Origin: an uncultured Clostridia bacterium | Lineage (GTDB): Bacteria > Bacillota > Clostridia > Oscillospirales > Acutalibacteraceae | Direction: 5' to 3' | Length of the DNA: 64,000 bases | Assembly: GCA_946187325.1 (NCBI GenBank) | Contig: CAMHQC010000001.1 | Location: 62,001 to 126,000, forward strand | In this document: piece by piece, positions 7,947-16,641 of the stretch | Position numbering within the stretch: the stretch's first letter is position 1 | Layout: each line of letters begins with the position of its first letter | Notes under the pieces: generated by a model | What the model was told of the DNA's origin: nothing | The model's database searches: none | The model's input: only the letters and a program-made list of their open reading frames with translations | Program-made: the position numbers and the translations under genes

Positions 7947-8681
7947 ATGAAACGATTATTATCAATATTTATCGCGCTGATGTTATTTACAGTTTCATTT
8001 TCAGCGAACGCCGCCTCAACCCTCGGCACTAAAAACATTACCGCCGATAATAACCGCCTGTTTGAAATCCCCGTACTCGTAAGGTCGTCTAAGGTATTGA
8101 CCGCCGCGACATTTACGTTGAAGTACGATACCTCCGCCATAGCTTTTAGAAAAACTACCGCCGCGTTCCCCGAAGCGACTGTTAAATCCGCCGAAAAGAA
8201 CGGATCGGTCAAGGTGATTTTTCTTTGTCCTAACGGTGTTAAGGTGAGTAAAAATTCTCAGCTTTTCAGCGTTACGTTCAAGACGTTAAAGCAGGGTAGC
8301 TCCTTTATAAATATTACCGCGTCCGATTTTGTCGATTTAAGGGCGAAAAATTTTACTCCGCCGAATTCCGTTAAGTGCAGAGTGAGCGTTAACGAAAGGG
8401 GAGAGGCTTCGGCTAAATCCGCGAAAGCGGTCGGCAAATCCGCCGATGGATATGTGTATTCCGATAACTCGACCGAGGAAGTTACCAAAAGCTCTAAAAA
8501 AGACGACAGTTCGGAGTTGGAAAGCCAAGGGCTTTTGTCCGATTACGAGAACGCTCTGAGCAGTGTAGGAATCTCGCCGGGCTTTATAATCGCGCTGGTT
8601 ATAGTTTCTATAATTTCCACCGCTTTTGTTATGTATTTTATAACCCGTAAAAAGAATAACGATAAAAATAATAAAAAATAA
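7947..8681 (+). CDS. Membrane-anchored cohesin-like domain protein
   Basis: 244 residues from ATG 7947, with GGAGGTGAG just before. Signal peptide 1-22 (ends SANAA). Residues 30-145 look like a cohesin/carbohydrate-binding E-set fold: A-A-T-F-T-L-K-Y-D-T-S-A-I-A-F, later K-V-I-F-L-C-P-N-G, then S-Q-L-F-S-V-T-F-K-T-L. A Ser/Lys-rich linker follows, then one membrane helix at about 213-235 (FIIALVIVSIISTAFVMYFI) and a basic tail, so the domain is held on the outer face of the membrane. Cohesins bind dockerins; no dockerin is visible in the window, so the partner may lie elsewhere or the domain may bind something else. Confidence 0.7.
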   Translation: MKRLLSIFIALMLFTVSFSANAASTLGTKNITADNNRLFEIPVLVRSSKVLTAATFTLKYDTSAIAFRKTTAAFPEATVKSAEKNGSVKVIFLCPNGVKVSKNSQLFSVTFKTLKQGSSFINITASDFVDLRAKNFTPPNSVKCRVSVNERGEASAKSAKAVGKSADGYVYSDNSTEEVTKSSKKDDSSELESQGLLSDYENALSSVGISPGFIIALVIVSIISTAFVMYFITRKKNNDKNNKK

Positions 8682-8742
8682 TGTCACACTTCTAAGACTT
8701 TCGGGGTTAAAGTATATAGAAGCTTTATAAGGAGTGACATTT

Positions 8743-10491
8743 ATGAAAAAATTTACGGCTGTATTATTAGCTTGTCTGCTTTTAATTTCGAACTTATCCG
8801 CGGTCTGCTACGCGGTTTCGGAGAGTGACTTTTACGGTGCCGACGACAAACCGTTTTTCTCTGAAAAATATCTCGGAACCGTTGAATCGGGATATCCGCT
8901 GTATTATTTTGAGACACCTTCTCCGCCGTGGATGTGCGAATTCAGCCATCAGTACGGCGGCTATATAATCACGAATTATAACGGTAACGCCGAAAAAGAT
9001 AACGGCTTTTATCTAAAGAACGAAGGCGAAAAAATTTATCTTTCCGAAGCTTTCGAAAAGGGCTGGACTGATATTGAGGAGGTCGTATCTCTGACTAAGG
9101 AGAACGCTCCCGAGCTCTATAATTACCGAATTTTCTCCGTTAAAGACGCCGAAAAGCTCGTAAAAGAACGCTATAACGACAATATTAAGCTCGAGTATGT
9201 CGGGATAATTTACGCGGGTTACTATCTTTTCTATGAGAATGATTTAGAAAAGGCGCTTGTAGAATGGGTGCTCGACTTTCAGTTCGGCGATTACGCTTTC
9301 CGTGCGTTCGGCGGTCATACAGGCAACGTCGAACCCGAAGCTTTAGGACTTTACGTTATGAATGACGGAAAGATTTTAAATATCAAGGAAGCGTACGAGC
9401 AGATTCCGAAATCCGCTTTTGGCGATAATTACGATTTAGTGAATATAATTAAGTCCAAAAAACTAAACTATTCGTTTACCGTATCACGTAAATCCGATAT
9501 AAAAGAAACTACCGAACCGATAGAAACTACAGTAACTACCGCTCCGACCGAAATTCCAACAACTGAACCCGGGGAACAGTGTACGGCAATGATTCCGTGG
9601 ATAGAGCACGAGACGTATACAATTCCTCCGACTACAGCTACCGTGGCTGAGCCCGGAGTAACCGAACCAGAGGAATCCGTTCCAAAAGCCTCGCCCGAAA
9701 CTCCGAAATCTGTTTACTTAAAGCTTAAACAAAAGAAAAATAAGTATTACGAGCTGGATATTTTTAAAAAGCTGAAGGACGGTATATATCTTACCCATCA
9801 GTACGCCGGTATGCCGAGCGGATGCTACAGGGGATATTGCGTAGATAAATATATTTATTATATTTGTGACGATGAGTTCGCGGCTCATATCTACGACTAT
9901 AAACACAATAAGGAGTATAAACTCATTAACGCTTATAATAAGGGCGTTATCTCTAAGAAAAATCTGGCGAAAATTTCCGCAATACTAACTAAAGCGGATG
10001 TGAACGGAGCCAGCTTAAATAAAAACGAAGAAGAAATAAAAGCGGGCGAAACCACGCCGCTATATCAATTCTTCGCCGAATACGGCAAAAAGAAGGTAAA
10101 AATCTCTAACAGAAAAGTGGTAAAGTTTGTTACCGATGAAAAAGGTTTTGTTTTCGCCGGGCTAAAAAAGGGCAAAGCTACCGTTACAATTATCCAGAAA
10201 AGAGGCAAGCCCGTATCTCAGAAAATTATAGTAAAATCTAACCCGAAGCTTAGGAATAAGAAGGGCAAAAAAATAAAAGTTTTGTCCGTTAAATACGGTT
10301 CAATTGCCAAAGTATATATAAAAGGAAAAGTTAAGGGCGTTAATAATAAGTATAAAAACACATCTTACGCCGCGTTCGTATCTGGAAAATCCGCTAAGGT
10401 TTTAAAAATCCGCGGACTGAAAAGGGGTAAAACCACACTCAAAATTTTCGTGAACGGCTATAAGCTGAAACTGAAAGTAAAGGTTAAATGA
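8743..10491 (+). CDS. Secreted repeat protein with Thr/Pro linker and Lys-rich C-terminal module
   Basis: 582 residues from ATG 8743 (AAGGAG at 8729; the GTG at 8734 is too close). Signal peptide 1-25. Residues 80-130, 200-245 and 390-420 repeat a loose pattern (tyrosine-rich strand, G-x-K-I-x-x-L-x-E-A-Y/F-E-K-G, then a D/N-x-V-x-x-I helix), seen as KIYLSEAFEKGW, ILNIKEAYEQI and YKLINAYNKGV. Between repeats two and three is a Thr/Pro/Glu linker close to that of the CotH protein. The end is a Big2-like stretch and the Lys-rich module shared with the CotH proteins. I do not recognise the N-terminal family. Location is outside the cell; no sortase motif or membrane anchor is present, so the basic module may bind the wall. 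Confidence 0.7.
   Translation: MKKFTAVLLACLLLISNLSAVCYAVSESDFYGADDKPFFSEKYLGTVESGYPLYYFETPSPPWMCEFSHQYGGYIITNYNGNAEKDNGFYLKNEGEKIYLSEAFEKGWTDIEEVVSLTKENAPELYNYRIFSVKDAEKLVKERYNDNIKLEYVGIIYAGYYLFYENDLEKALVEWVLDFQFGDYAFRAFGGHTGNVEPEALGLYVMNDGKILNIKEAYEQIPKSAFGDNYDLVNIIKSKKLNYSFTVSRKSDIKETTEPIETTVTTAPTEIPTTEPGEQCTAMIPWIEHETYTIPPTTATVAEPGVTEPEESVPKASPETPKSVYLKLKQKKNKYYELDIFKKLKDGIYLTHQYAGMPSGCYRGYCVDKYIYYICDDEFAAHIYDYKHNKEYKLINAYNKGVISKKNLAKISAILTKADVNGASLNKNEEEIKAGETTPLYQFFAEYGKKKVKISNRKVVKFVTDEKGFVFAGLKKGKATVTIIQKRGKPVSQKIIVKSNPKLRNKKGKKIKVLSVKYGSIAKVYIKGKVKGVNNKYKNTSYAAFVSGKSAKVLKIRGLKRGKTTLKIFVNGYKLKLKVKVK
10405..10463 (+). repeat. 59-bp identical repeat, copy 2
   Basis: Identical to 7741-7799; both encode IRGLKRGKTTLKIFVNGYK. 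The identity at silent sites points to recent duplication or gene conversion. Confidence 0.9.
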
Positions 10492-10547
10492 GTTTAGCCC
10501 GTAGGCAGTAATGTCGTCATTGTTGAGGAAGCCCGCTGGTTAAGATA

Positions 10548-10585
10548 AAAAGGCAGAAAAGTTTGGTTGAACCTTTCTGCCTTTT
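10548..10585. terminator. Bidirectional terminator between converging genes
   Basis: Perfect 12-bp stem AAAAGGCAGAAA/TTTCTGCCTTTT. T runs on both strands let it serve the secreted protein gene and murE. Confidence 0.85.
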
Positions 10586-10602
10586 GAATTGTGAATCACG
10601 AT

Positions 10603-12072
10603 TTATTTCAGACCTAATTCCTCTAAGCTTTCAGCTATTAACTCGCGTTCATCCATATGGTACTTGACGCCCTTGATTTCCTGGTAATCCTCGTGGCCTT
10701 TACCCGCGAGAACGATAATATCTCCGTCCTCGGCGTGCTCGATACAGTATTTAACAGCGTCCTTGCGGTTAGGTACTACTACGTACTCGCCGTCGGTTTT
10801 AGCCATTCCGACCTTAATGTCCTCGATAATATCCATAACGTCTTCAAAACGGCTGTTGTCCTCCGTAATTACGCTTAAATCCGAAAGACGACCGCTCGTT
10901 TCTCCCATCTCGTAACGGCGCACTTTAGGACGGTTACCGCCCGCTCCGAACATTGTTATAAGCCTGTGCGGTTTGTATTGGCGCAGTGTGGTTAGTACGT
11001 TTTCCATCGAAAGCGCGTTGTGGGCGTAGTCTATAAGGAGAGTGTAGTTACCCGGTACGGGTACAATCTCAACCCTGCCCTTAACGGCTACGGTTTTTAA
11101 GCCCTCTTTAATGTATTCGTCGGAAATTCCCATCTCGGCGCAAACGCTTATCGCCGAAAGCGCGTTGTATACGCTGAAATGCCCCGGGATAGCTACGTCT
11201 ACGCTCATATTTCGTTTGCCCGATAAATCGAATCTTGCTCCTAAAAATCCCGGAGTGGAGAGCAGACTGTCGTTAGAAGCGATATAGTCCGCTTCCTTAG
11301 AGAAGCCGTAGGTTAAGTAATCGCAGGTTGCTCCTTTTAGTATATCCTGCCATTTTTCGTCGTCACGGTTGATAAGCCCGAGCTTGCATTTTTTGAACAG
11401 CATTGCCTTGCACTCGAGGTATTCGTCCATATCCTTATGCTCGGCTCCGCCGATATGGTCGTGCGAGAAGTTCGTAAAAATACCGTAGTCGAAGGCGATA
11501 GCGTCTACTCTGTGCCATTTAAGCCCGATAGACGACGCTTCTATAATCATCGCCTTACAGCCCTCGTCCGCCATCTGCTTCATAGCCTTCTGAACCTCAT
11601 AGCTTTCGGGGGTTGTGTTGTTGGTGGGTATAGTTTTATCGCCGATAATTATTCCGAGCGTGCCTATGGTACCGCTCTTAATGCCCGCGCATTCTAAAAT
11701 CTTCTTAATCATAGCGGCGGTAGTGGTCTTACCCTTGGTTCCCGTAACCGCTATGGTCGTGAGCTTCTCGGCGGGATTTTTGAAAAACTCGGCGCTTATA
11801 TACGCTAGAGCCTCTCTCGTGTCCTTAACCTTGACTACGGCGAGGTCTTTTGTATCTATATCGAGGTCGTCGCTTATAAGTATCGCCGAAGCGCCCTTTT
11901 CTACCGCCTGAGAGGCGTAGGAGTGTCCGTCCGAGTTGTAGCCTTTAAGGCATACGAACATCGAATTCGGAGTAATTTTCCTCGAATCATAAACAATATC
12001 CGAAACTTCTGTATCGGCATTTCCTTTAATTAAAGTGTATTCTACGGTTTTTAGAAGTTCATTTAGTTTCAT
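10603..12072 (-). CDS. murE: UDP-N-acetylmuramyl-tripeptide synthetase (MurE)
   Basis: 489 residues. Cytoplasmic ligase that adds the third stem residue to UDP-MurNAc-L-Ala-D-Glu. The N-terminal domain has VYDSRKITPNSMFVCLKG; the ATP loop is VTGTKGKTTTA (about 109-119); TNNTTPE, EASSIGL and FTNFSHDHIGG (central domain) are typical Mur motifs; the C-terminal domain carries DYAHN, the GAGGNRPKVRR loop and GKGHEDYQ. The position that reads DNPR in diaminopimelate-adding enzymes is here EDNSRFED, so the residue added (diaminopimelate or another diamine) cannot be decided from sequence. Length is normal. It is transcribed alone, opposite to both neighbours. Confidence 0.9.
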   Translation of the reverse strand: MKLNELLKTVEYTLIKGNADTEVSDIVYDSRKITPNSMFVCLKGYNSDGHSYASQAVEKGASAILISDDLDIDTKDLAVVKVKDTREALAYISAEFFKNPAEKLTTIAVTGTKGKTTTAAMIKKILECAGIKSGTIGTLGIIIGDKTIPTNNTTPESYEVQKAMKQMADEGCKAMIIEASSIGLKWHRVDAIAFDYGIFTNFSHDHIGGAEHKDMDEYLECKAMLFKKCKLGLINRDDEKWQDILKGATCDYLTYGFSKEADYIASNDSLLSTPGFLGARFDLSGKRNMSVDVAIPGHFSVYNALSAISVCAEMGISDEYIKEGLKTVAVKGRVEIVPVPGNYTLLIDYAHNALSMENVLTTLRQYKPHRLITMFGAGGNRPKVRRYEMGETSGRLSDLSVITEDNSRFEDVMDIIEDIKVGMAKTDGEYVVVPNRKDAVKYCIEHAEDGDIIVLAGKGHEDYQEIKGVKYHMDERELIAESLEELGLK

Positions 12073-12172
12073 ATTTACCGCCCTCCTGACATATTTTAAT
12101 TATAACAACATAATCTCAGAATTACAACAGAAAAATTGAATTTTACGCTCTTTTAGCAAATTGCGGTTAAAC

Positions 12173-12370
12173 TGCACAATTAACCGGAATTTTTGGAAAA
12201 TCGGGTTTAATTTAGAGTTAGCGGATTTTGGGTTTTGTGGGAAAAGTCCAGAAATTAAAAAAACTAATAGTGATTTTGCACAATAGGCGCATATGCGTTT
12301 TGCACAAACAGAGAGGCTCGGATTTGTGCAAAATACCGAAAACGCATTTTTTTGTTGTTAAAGTGCACAA
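12173..12370. promoter_or_regulatory. Cluster of five TGCACAA/TTGTGCA motifs before the maltodextrin operon
   Basis: The 474-bp gap 12073-12546 contains no gene. TGCACAA occurs at 12173, 12277, 12301 and 12364, and its complement TTGTGCA at 12324. The copies at 12298-12308 and 12322-12332 form an 11-bp inverted repeat TTTTGCACAAA/TTTGTGCAAAA; 12277 and 12301 are 24 bp apart. It looks like an operator array for a sugar regulator; the regulator is not identified. Confidence 0.5.
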
Positions 12371-12437
12371 ATATACACGCCTGATTTGAATATTTAGACA
12401 AAAAGTACAAAGGGAGTTGTATTTTCAGGTTAATTTG

Positions 12438-12446
12438 TGGTATTAT
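12438..12446 (+). promoter_or_regulatory. Extended -10 promoter of the maltodextrin operon
   Basis: TGGTATTAT is an extended -10 element; no good -35 is seen, as expected for a regulated promoter. The leader then forms GATTGCG/CGCAATC (about 12462-12489). Confidence 0.5.
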
Positions 12447-12546
12447 TTATGTAGTGAATAGATTGCGTAGTCCCCAATTGTTCGCAATCACACTTGGCGT
12501 ATTTTATGCGCTAAAAATACTATATTTTATGAAAGAAGGAATTCAA

Positions 12547-13905
12547 ATGAAAAAAATTATTGCGCTTTGTTTAGCCGCAATGATGATGGTTGCTGCGTTC
12601 GCCGGCTGCGGCGGCTCTACAACCACAACAACTTCTGACAACGGCGGTTCCGATAACGGTAACGCTGCTGTAAACACAGACACATCCAAAACAGGTTTTG
12701 ACAACGTAGTTTCGGACGCTGACTTCGGTTCTGAGAAGAACGCTAAGTTAAAGGTTTGGGGCCCTGATAACTACACAAAACTTCTCAAGAAACAGTGCGA
12801 CGACTTTAAGAAGAAGTATCCTAAGCAGATCAGCAAGATCGACGTAGTAGTACAGACTGAGGCTGAGGCCGGTACACAGATGCTCTCCGACGCTGAGGCT
12901 GCCGCTGACGTATTCGGTTTCGCTAACGACCAGTTAAACAACCTCGTTAACGCGGGCGTTCTCGCACAGGTTGCTCCTAAGTACGCTGCCGACATCAAGG
13001 CTACTAACCTTAAAGAAGCTGTTGACGCTTGTACTTTAGCTAATCCCAAGACTAAGAAAGATACTCTCTACGCTTTACCTGAGACCGGTAACGGCTACTT
13101 CCTCGTTTACGATAAGTCCGTTATCTCCGATAAAGACGCTGGTTCTTTCGAGAAGATTCTCGCTGACTGTAAAAAGGCAGGCAAGCAGTTCATCATGGAC
13201 GCCGGTAACGGTTACTATTCCTGTATGTTCCTCTTCACAGGCGGACTTAAACTCACAGGCTTAGAGTCTGACCAGGTTACTCAGAAGTTCAACAAGTATG
13301 ACGAAAAAGAAGTAGTTGCTACAATGAAAGCTTTCTCAACTCTTATGCACGACTATAAGGGTACATTCAAGAGCTTATCCGTAAGCAACATTCCTTCGGG
13401 CTTTACTTCCACAAAGACAAGAAAGTCTACTTGCGGTGCCGGTATCGACGGTAACTGGGATACAGCTAACATCAAACTTGCTTTAGGCAAAAACTTCGGC
13501 GCTGCTAAACTTCCTACAATCAAGGTTGACGGAAAAGATAAGCAGATCTACTCAATGTACGGTTACAAATCAATCGCTATCAACGGCGCTTCCAAGTATC
13601 CCCGTACATCTCAGGTTCTCGCGTACTACCTCGCTTCCGAGAAGTGCCAGAACGAGAGATGCGAGCAGTTAGGCTGGAGCCCGACAAACAACGCTTCCGT
13701 AGATACAGACGCTGTTAAGAACGACGTAGCTATCTCCGCTTTACTCGAGCAGAGTAAGTATTCCGTAGCTCAGGTTAACATCGGTAAAATCTGGGATCCG
13801 TTCGGAAACCTCGGTAACCAGCTCGTTGCTGACGGAACTAATCCTAAGACTTATAACTTCAAGGATCTCTTCGAGAAGACAATCAGCAACGTTTTAGATC
13901 AGTAA
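12547..13905 (+). CDS. Extracellular sugar-binding lipoprotein of ABC transporter (MalE-like)
   Basis: 452 residues from ATG 12547 (AAGAAGGA just before). Signal peptide ends in a lipobox with Cys21 (AAFAGCGG), then a Ser/Thr/Asn spacer. The body has family 1 solute-binding features: LKVWGPDNYTKLLKKQCDDFKKKYP, DVFGFANDQLNNLVNAGVL, YALPETGNGYFLVYDK. The genes that follow are MalF and MalG type permeases and a GH13 amylase, so the ligand is probably maltose or maltodextrins. Codon use is strongly biased, consistent with high expression. A hairpin follows the gene, which fits the usual surplus of binding protein over permeases. Confidence 0.88.
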   Translation: MKKIIALCLAAMMMVAAFAGCGGSTTTTTSDNGGSDNGNAAVNTDTSKTGFDNVVSDADFGSEKNAKLKVWGPDNYTKLLKKQCDDFKKKYPKQISKIDVVVQTEAEAGTQMLSDAEAAADVFGFANDQLNNLVNAGVLAQVAPKYAADIKATNLKEAVDACTLANPKTKKDTLYALPETGNGYFLVYDKSVISDKDAGSFEKILADCKKAGKQFIMDAGNGYYSCMFLFTGGLKLTGLESDQVTQKFNKYDEKEVVATMKAFSTLMHDYKGTFKSLSVSNIPSGFTSTKTRKSTCGAGIDGNWDTANIKLALGKNFGAAKLPTIKVDGKDKQIYSMYGYKSIAINGASKYPRTSQVLAYYLASEKCQNERCEQLGWSPTNNASVDTDAVKNDVAISALLEQSKYSVAQVNIGKIWDPFGNLGNQLVADGTNPKTYNFKDLFEKTISNVLDQ

Positions 13906-13955
13906 TAGATTAACTCAGTAATTTATAACAGATTTAAAGATTTAGAATTTTATAA

Positions 13956-13978
13956 GGTAGCCCGCTTTGCGGGCTGCC
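13956..13978 (+). terminator. Hairpin between binding protein and permease genes
   Basis: Ten-bp stem GGTAGCCCGC/GCGGGCTGCC with a TTT loop and no T run; a second small stem CCGCT/AGCGG lies at 13984-13996. Likely stabilises the first mRNA segment or lowers read-through into the permeases. Confidence 0.55.
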
Positions 13979-14125
13979 TATATCCGCTCTAAGCGGTTTG
14001 ACGTTATCGTGTAATTTTGAAAATTATTAAGTTTAAATAATGATTTTTGAAATAAAGGGGAACAGGATAACGAAAATATTATTTAAGCTTAATATAATGA
14101 ATTTTTAAAAAAGGAGAGTGATTTG

Positions 14126-15628
14126 ATGAAATATATTGATTATATGCAGCTAAATCCTTTCCAAAAGTTCGGTTATAACTTTTCCAATTTCTTTAAGAAA
14201 CTACCTTCTAATCTTGCCCGATTTTTTAAGATGTTGGGCAGGGCTATAGTTGCATTTTTCGTGGGAATCGGTAGAGGTTTTGCTAACTACGGAAAAAGAT
14301 TTGTTAAGGGCGATGTATTTGTTAAATTGTCCTACATTATTATGGGCGTTTCTAACATGGTTAGAGGCCAAATTATCAAAGGACTTCTGTTCCTTTGCGC
14401 TGAAGCGGCGTATATTTGCTTTATGCTTTTCTTCGGTATCGGGTATATTTCCAAGTTCTCGACTCTTGGTACTGTAGAAACTACAGAGCAGCTTTCCGCC
14501 GACGGCTTTACATATGTTCCTGTATACGGAGATAACTCAATGCTTATCCTCCTCTACAGCGTACTTGTAATAGTTATTACTGTAATTTTCTTCGCGGTTT
14601 ATATCGCGAGCACAAAGAGCGCTTACAAAGTTTGCGCCGATAAGCGCGAGGGTAAAACCATCCTTAAATTTAAGGAAGAAATTAAGCAGTTCTTCGACGA
14701 GAAGTTCCATATTACTCTTATGACAATTCCTTGTCTTTTAATCGGCTGCTTTACAGTATTACCTCTCGTATTTATGATTCTTATCGCGTTTACTAACTAC
14801 GATAACGCTCACCAGCCCCCAGGAAACCTGTTCCATTGGGTAGGTCTTAACAACTTCGCTGACCTTGTAAACGTAACTAAGGGCGCTGTAAAGGCTAAGA
14901 CCTTCGCGAACTTAGCGGGATGGACAATTATCTGGGCTATTTTCGCAACATTCTCGAACTATATCGCGGGTATGATCGTTGCTCTTATGATTAACAAAAA
15001 GGGTATCAAGCTCAAGGCTTTATGGAGAACTCTTTTCGTTGTTGTAATCGCTGTACCTCAGTTCGTATCTCTCCTCCTTATGAGCCAAATGCTCCAGGAG
15101 AACGGTGCTATTAACCAGTTCCTAAGCTTAATTACGGGACAAAATATAGCGTTTAAATTCCTTGATTCAGCGCTGTCGGCGCGTATCACGGTTATTATCG
15201 TAAATATCTGGATAGGTATTCCGTATACCATCCTTATCACATCAGGTATTCTTATGAATATTCCGGCTGACCTTTACGAGTCGGCTACTATCGACGGCGC
15301 GGGTCCTGTAAAGAGCTTTATGAAGATTACACTTCCGTATATGCTCTTCGTTACAACCCCGTATCTTATCACAAGCTTTATCGGCAATATCAATAACTTT
15401 AACGTTATCTACCTGCTCACGAACGGCGGTCCTACCACTGAGGAATACTACAACGCGGGTCATACCGATATCCTTGTAACCTGGTTGTTCAAGCTGACCA
15501 TGGGTCAGACCCACGACTACAACCTTGCCGCCGCTATAGGTATTCTTGTATTTATTGTTTGCGCGACCTTGTCACTGATTACATTCAACCTGACTAAGTC
15601 CGCGAAAGACGAGGAGGCGTTCTCATGA
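14126..15628 (+). CDS. Sugar ABC transporter permease (MalF-like)
   Basis: 500 residues from ATG 14126, seven bases after AAGGAGAG. About eight membrane segments: two in the N-terminal half (near 85-105, 130-160) and six in the permease domain after residue 190. The permease signature for ATPase contact is visible as EAA-like LYESATIDGAGPVKSFMKITLP (about 385-405). Long N-terminal extension with amphipathic phenylalanine-rich sequence is common in MalF of clostridia. It overlaps the next gene by four bases. It forms the membrane channel with the MalG-like partner; the ATPase is likely the distant gene at 56744. Confidence 0.88.
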   Translation: MKYIDYMQLNPFQKFGYNFSNFFKKLPSNLARFFKMLGRAIVAFFVGIGRGFANYGKRFVKGDVFVKLSYIIMGVSNMVRGQIIKGLLFLCAEAAYICFMLFFGIGYISKFSTLGTVETTEQLSADGFTYVPVYGDNSMLILLYSVLVIVITVIFFAVYIASTKSAYKVCADKREGKTILKFKEEIKQFFDEKFHITLMTIPCLLIGCFTVLPLVFMILIAFTNYDNAHQPPGNLFHWVGLNNFADLVNVTKGAVKAKTFANLAGWTIIWAIFATFSNYIAGMIVALMINKKGIKLKALWRTLFVVVIAVPQFVSLLLMSQMLQENGAINQFLSLITGQNIAFKFLDSALSARITVIIVNIWIGIPYTILITSGILMNIPADLYESATIDGAGPVKSFMKITLPYMLFVTTPYLITSFIGNINNFNVIYLLTNGGPTTEEYYNAGHTDILVTWLFKLTMGQTHDYNLAAAIGILVFIVCATLSLITFNLTKSAKDEEAFS

Positions 15629-16515
15629 TAAAAAGTTATAAATTAAGACGTACTCTCGCAAATACACTTATCTATATTGTTTTAGCAATTTTAGGCATTA
15701 TCTGGGTATCACCTCTCGCGTACCTCGTTATTCAGTCTTTCAGTAACGACCCCGGAGCTGTTCCCCAGACGCTTCTTCCCGAAACCTATGGTTTCAATAA
15801 CTATGTAAAGCTGTTCACAGAAACAGAAAGCCTTAACTTCCCGAGATGGTATATTAACACATTCGTTATCGCTTGCTTTAGCTGTGTTATCTCTACTATC
15901 AGCGTACTTATGGTTGCGTATGCTTTCTCACGACTCAGATTCAAGAGCCGTAAGAAGTTTATCAACATCGGTATGATTCTCGGAATGTTCCCGGGCTTTA
16001 TGACAATGATAGCTATTTACTATCTCTTAAAAGCTATGAACATCCTTACACTCGAGGGTATCTTCGGTATCCCGGGATTTGACGGCCCGATACTTGCGCT
16101 GATTATCTGCTACAGCTCGGGTGCGGGACTTGGATTCCAGATTTCCAAAGGCTTCTTTGATACAATTCCTCGTGCGCTCGACGAAGCCGCTACTATCGAC
16201 GGAGCTACAAAGAACCAGGTATTCTGGAAGATTATACTTCCGATGTCTAAGCCTATCGTTGTATACACCGTTCTTACCGCGTTTATCGGACCTTGGACAG
16301 ACTTTATCCTTGCTAAGATTATCGCCGGTGATAAGGTTAACAACTATACGGTTGCCATCGGACTGCAGAAAATGCTGGATAATGACCACCTTAACGGTTG
16401 GTTTAAGAGATTCCTTGCCGGCTCTGTACTTGTTGCCGTTCCGGTTACTCTCCTGTTCCTCAAAATGCAGAACTACTACGTTGAAGGCGTTACAGCCGGC
16501 GGCGTTAAGGGTTAA
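15625..16515 (+). CDS. Sugar ABC transporter permease (MalG-like)
   Basis: 296 residues with six membrane segments. The EAA loop reads PRALDEAATIDGATKNQVFWKIILP in three pieces around residues 185-208, the normal contact for an MsmK/MalK ATPase. The ATG overlaps the stop of the previous gene (ATGA), so the two permeases are translationally coupled. A terminator follows 18 bp after the stop, so the amylase downstream is at least partly a separate unit. Confidence 0.88.
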   Translation: MIKSYKLRRTLANTLIYIVLAILGIIWVSPLAYLVIQSFSNDPGAVPQTLLPETYGFNNYVKLFTETESLNFPRWYINTFVIACFSCVISTISVLMVAYAFSRLRFKSRKKFINIGMILGMFPGFMTMIAIYYLLKAMNILTLEGIFGIPGFDGPILALIICYSSGAGLGFQISKGFFDTIPRALDEAATIDGATKNQVFWKIILPMSKPIVVYTVLTAFIGPWTDFILAKIIAGDKVNNYTVAIGLQKMLDNDHLNGWFKRFLAGSVLVAVPVTLLFLKMQNYYVEGVTAGGVKG

Positions 16516-16533
16516 TTCCCTGAAATGTAAAAT

Positions 16534-16564
16534 AAAGGGCGGCTTTATGTCGCCCTTTTCTTTT
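16534..16564 (+). terminator. Intrinsic terminator of the transporter operon
   Basis: Stem AAAGGGCGGC/GTCGCCCTTT and a T-rich tail. A further inverted repeat CAGGCAGC/GCTGCCTG (16591-16625) lies just ahead of the amylase ribosome site. Confidence 0.8.
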
Positions 16565-16641
16565 CTAACTATGATGTTTAATTACGAAAACAGGCAGCCG
16601 CGTAATACGAACGCCCTGCTGCCTGACTAAAGGTATCCGAT

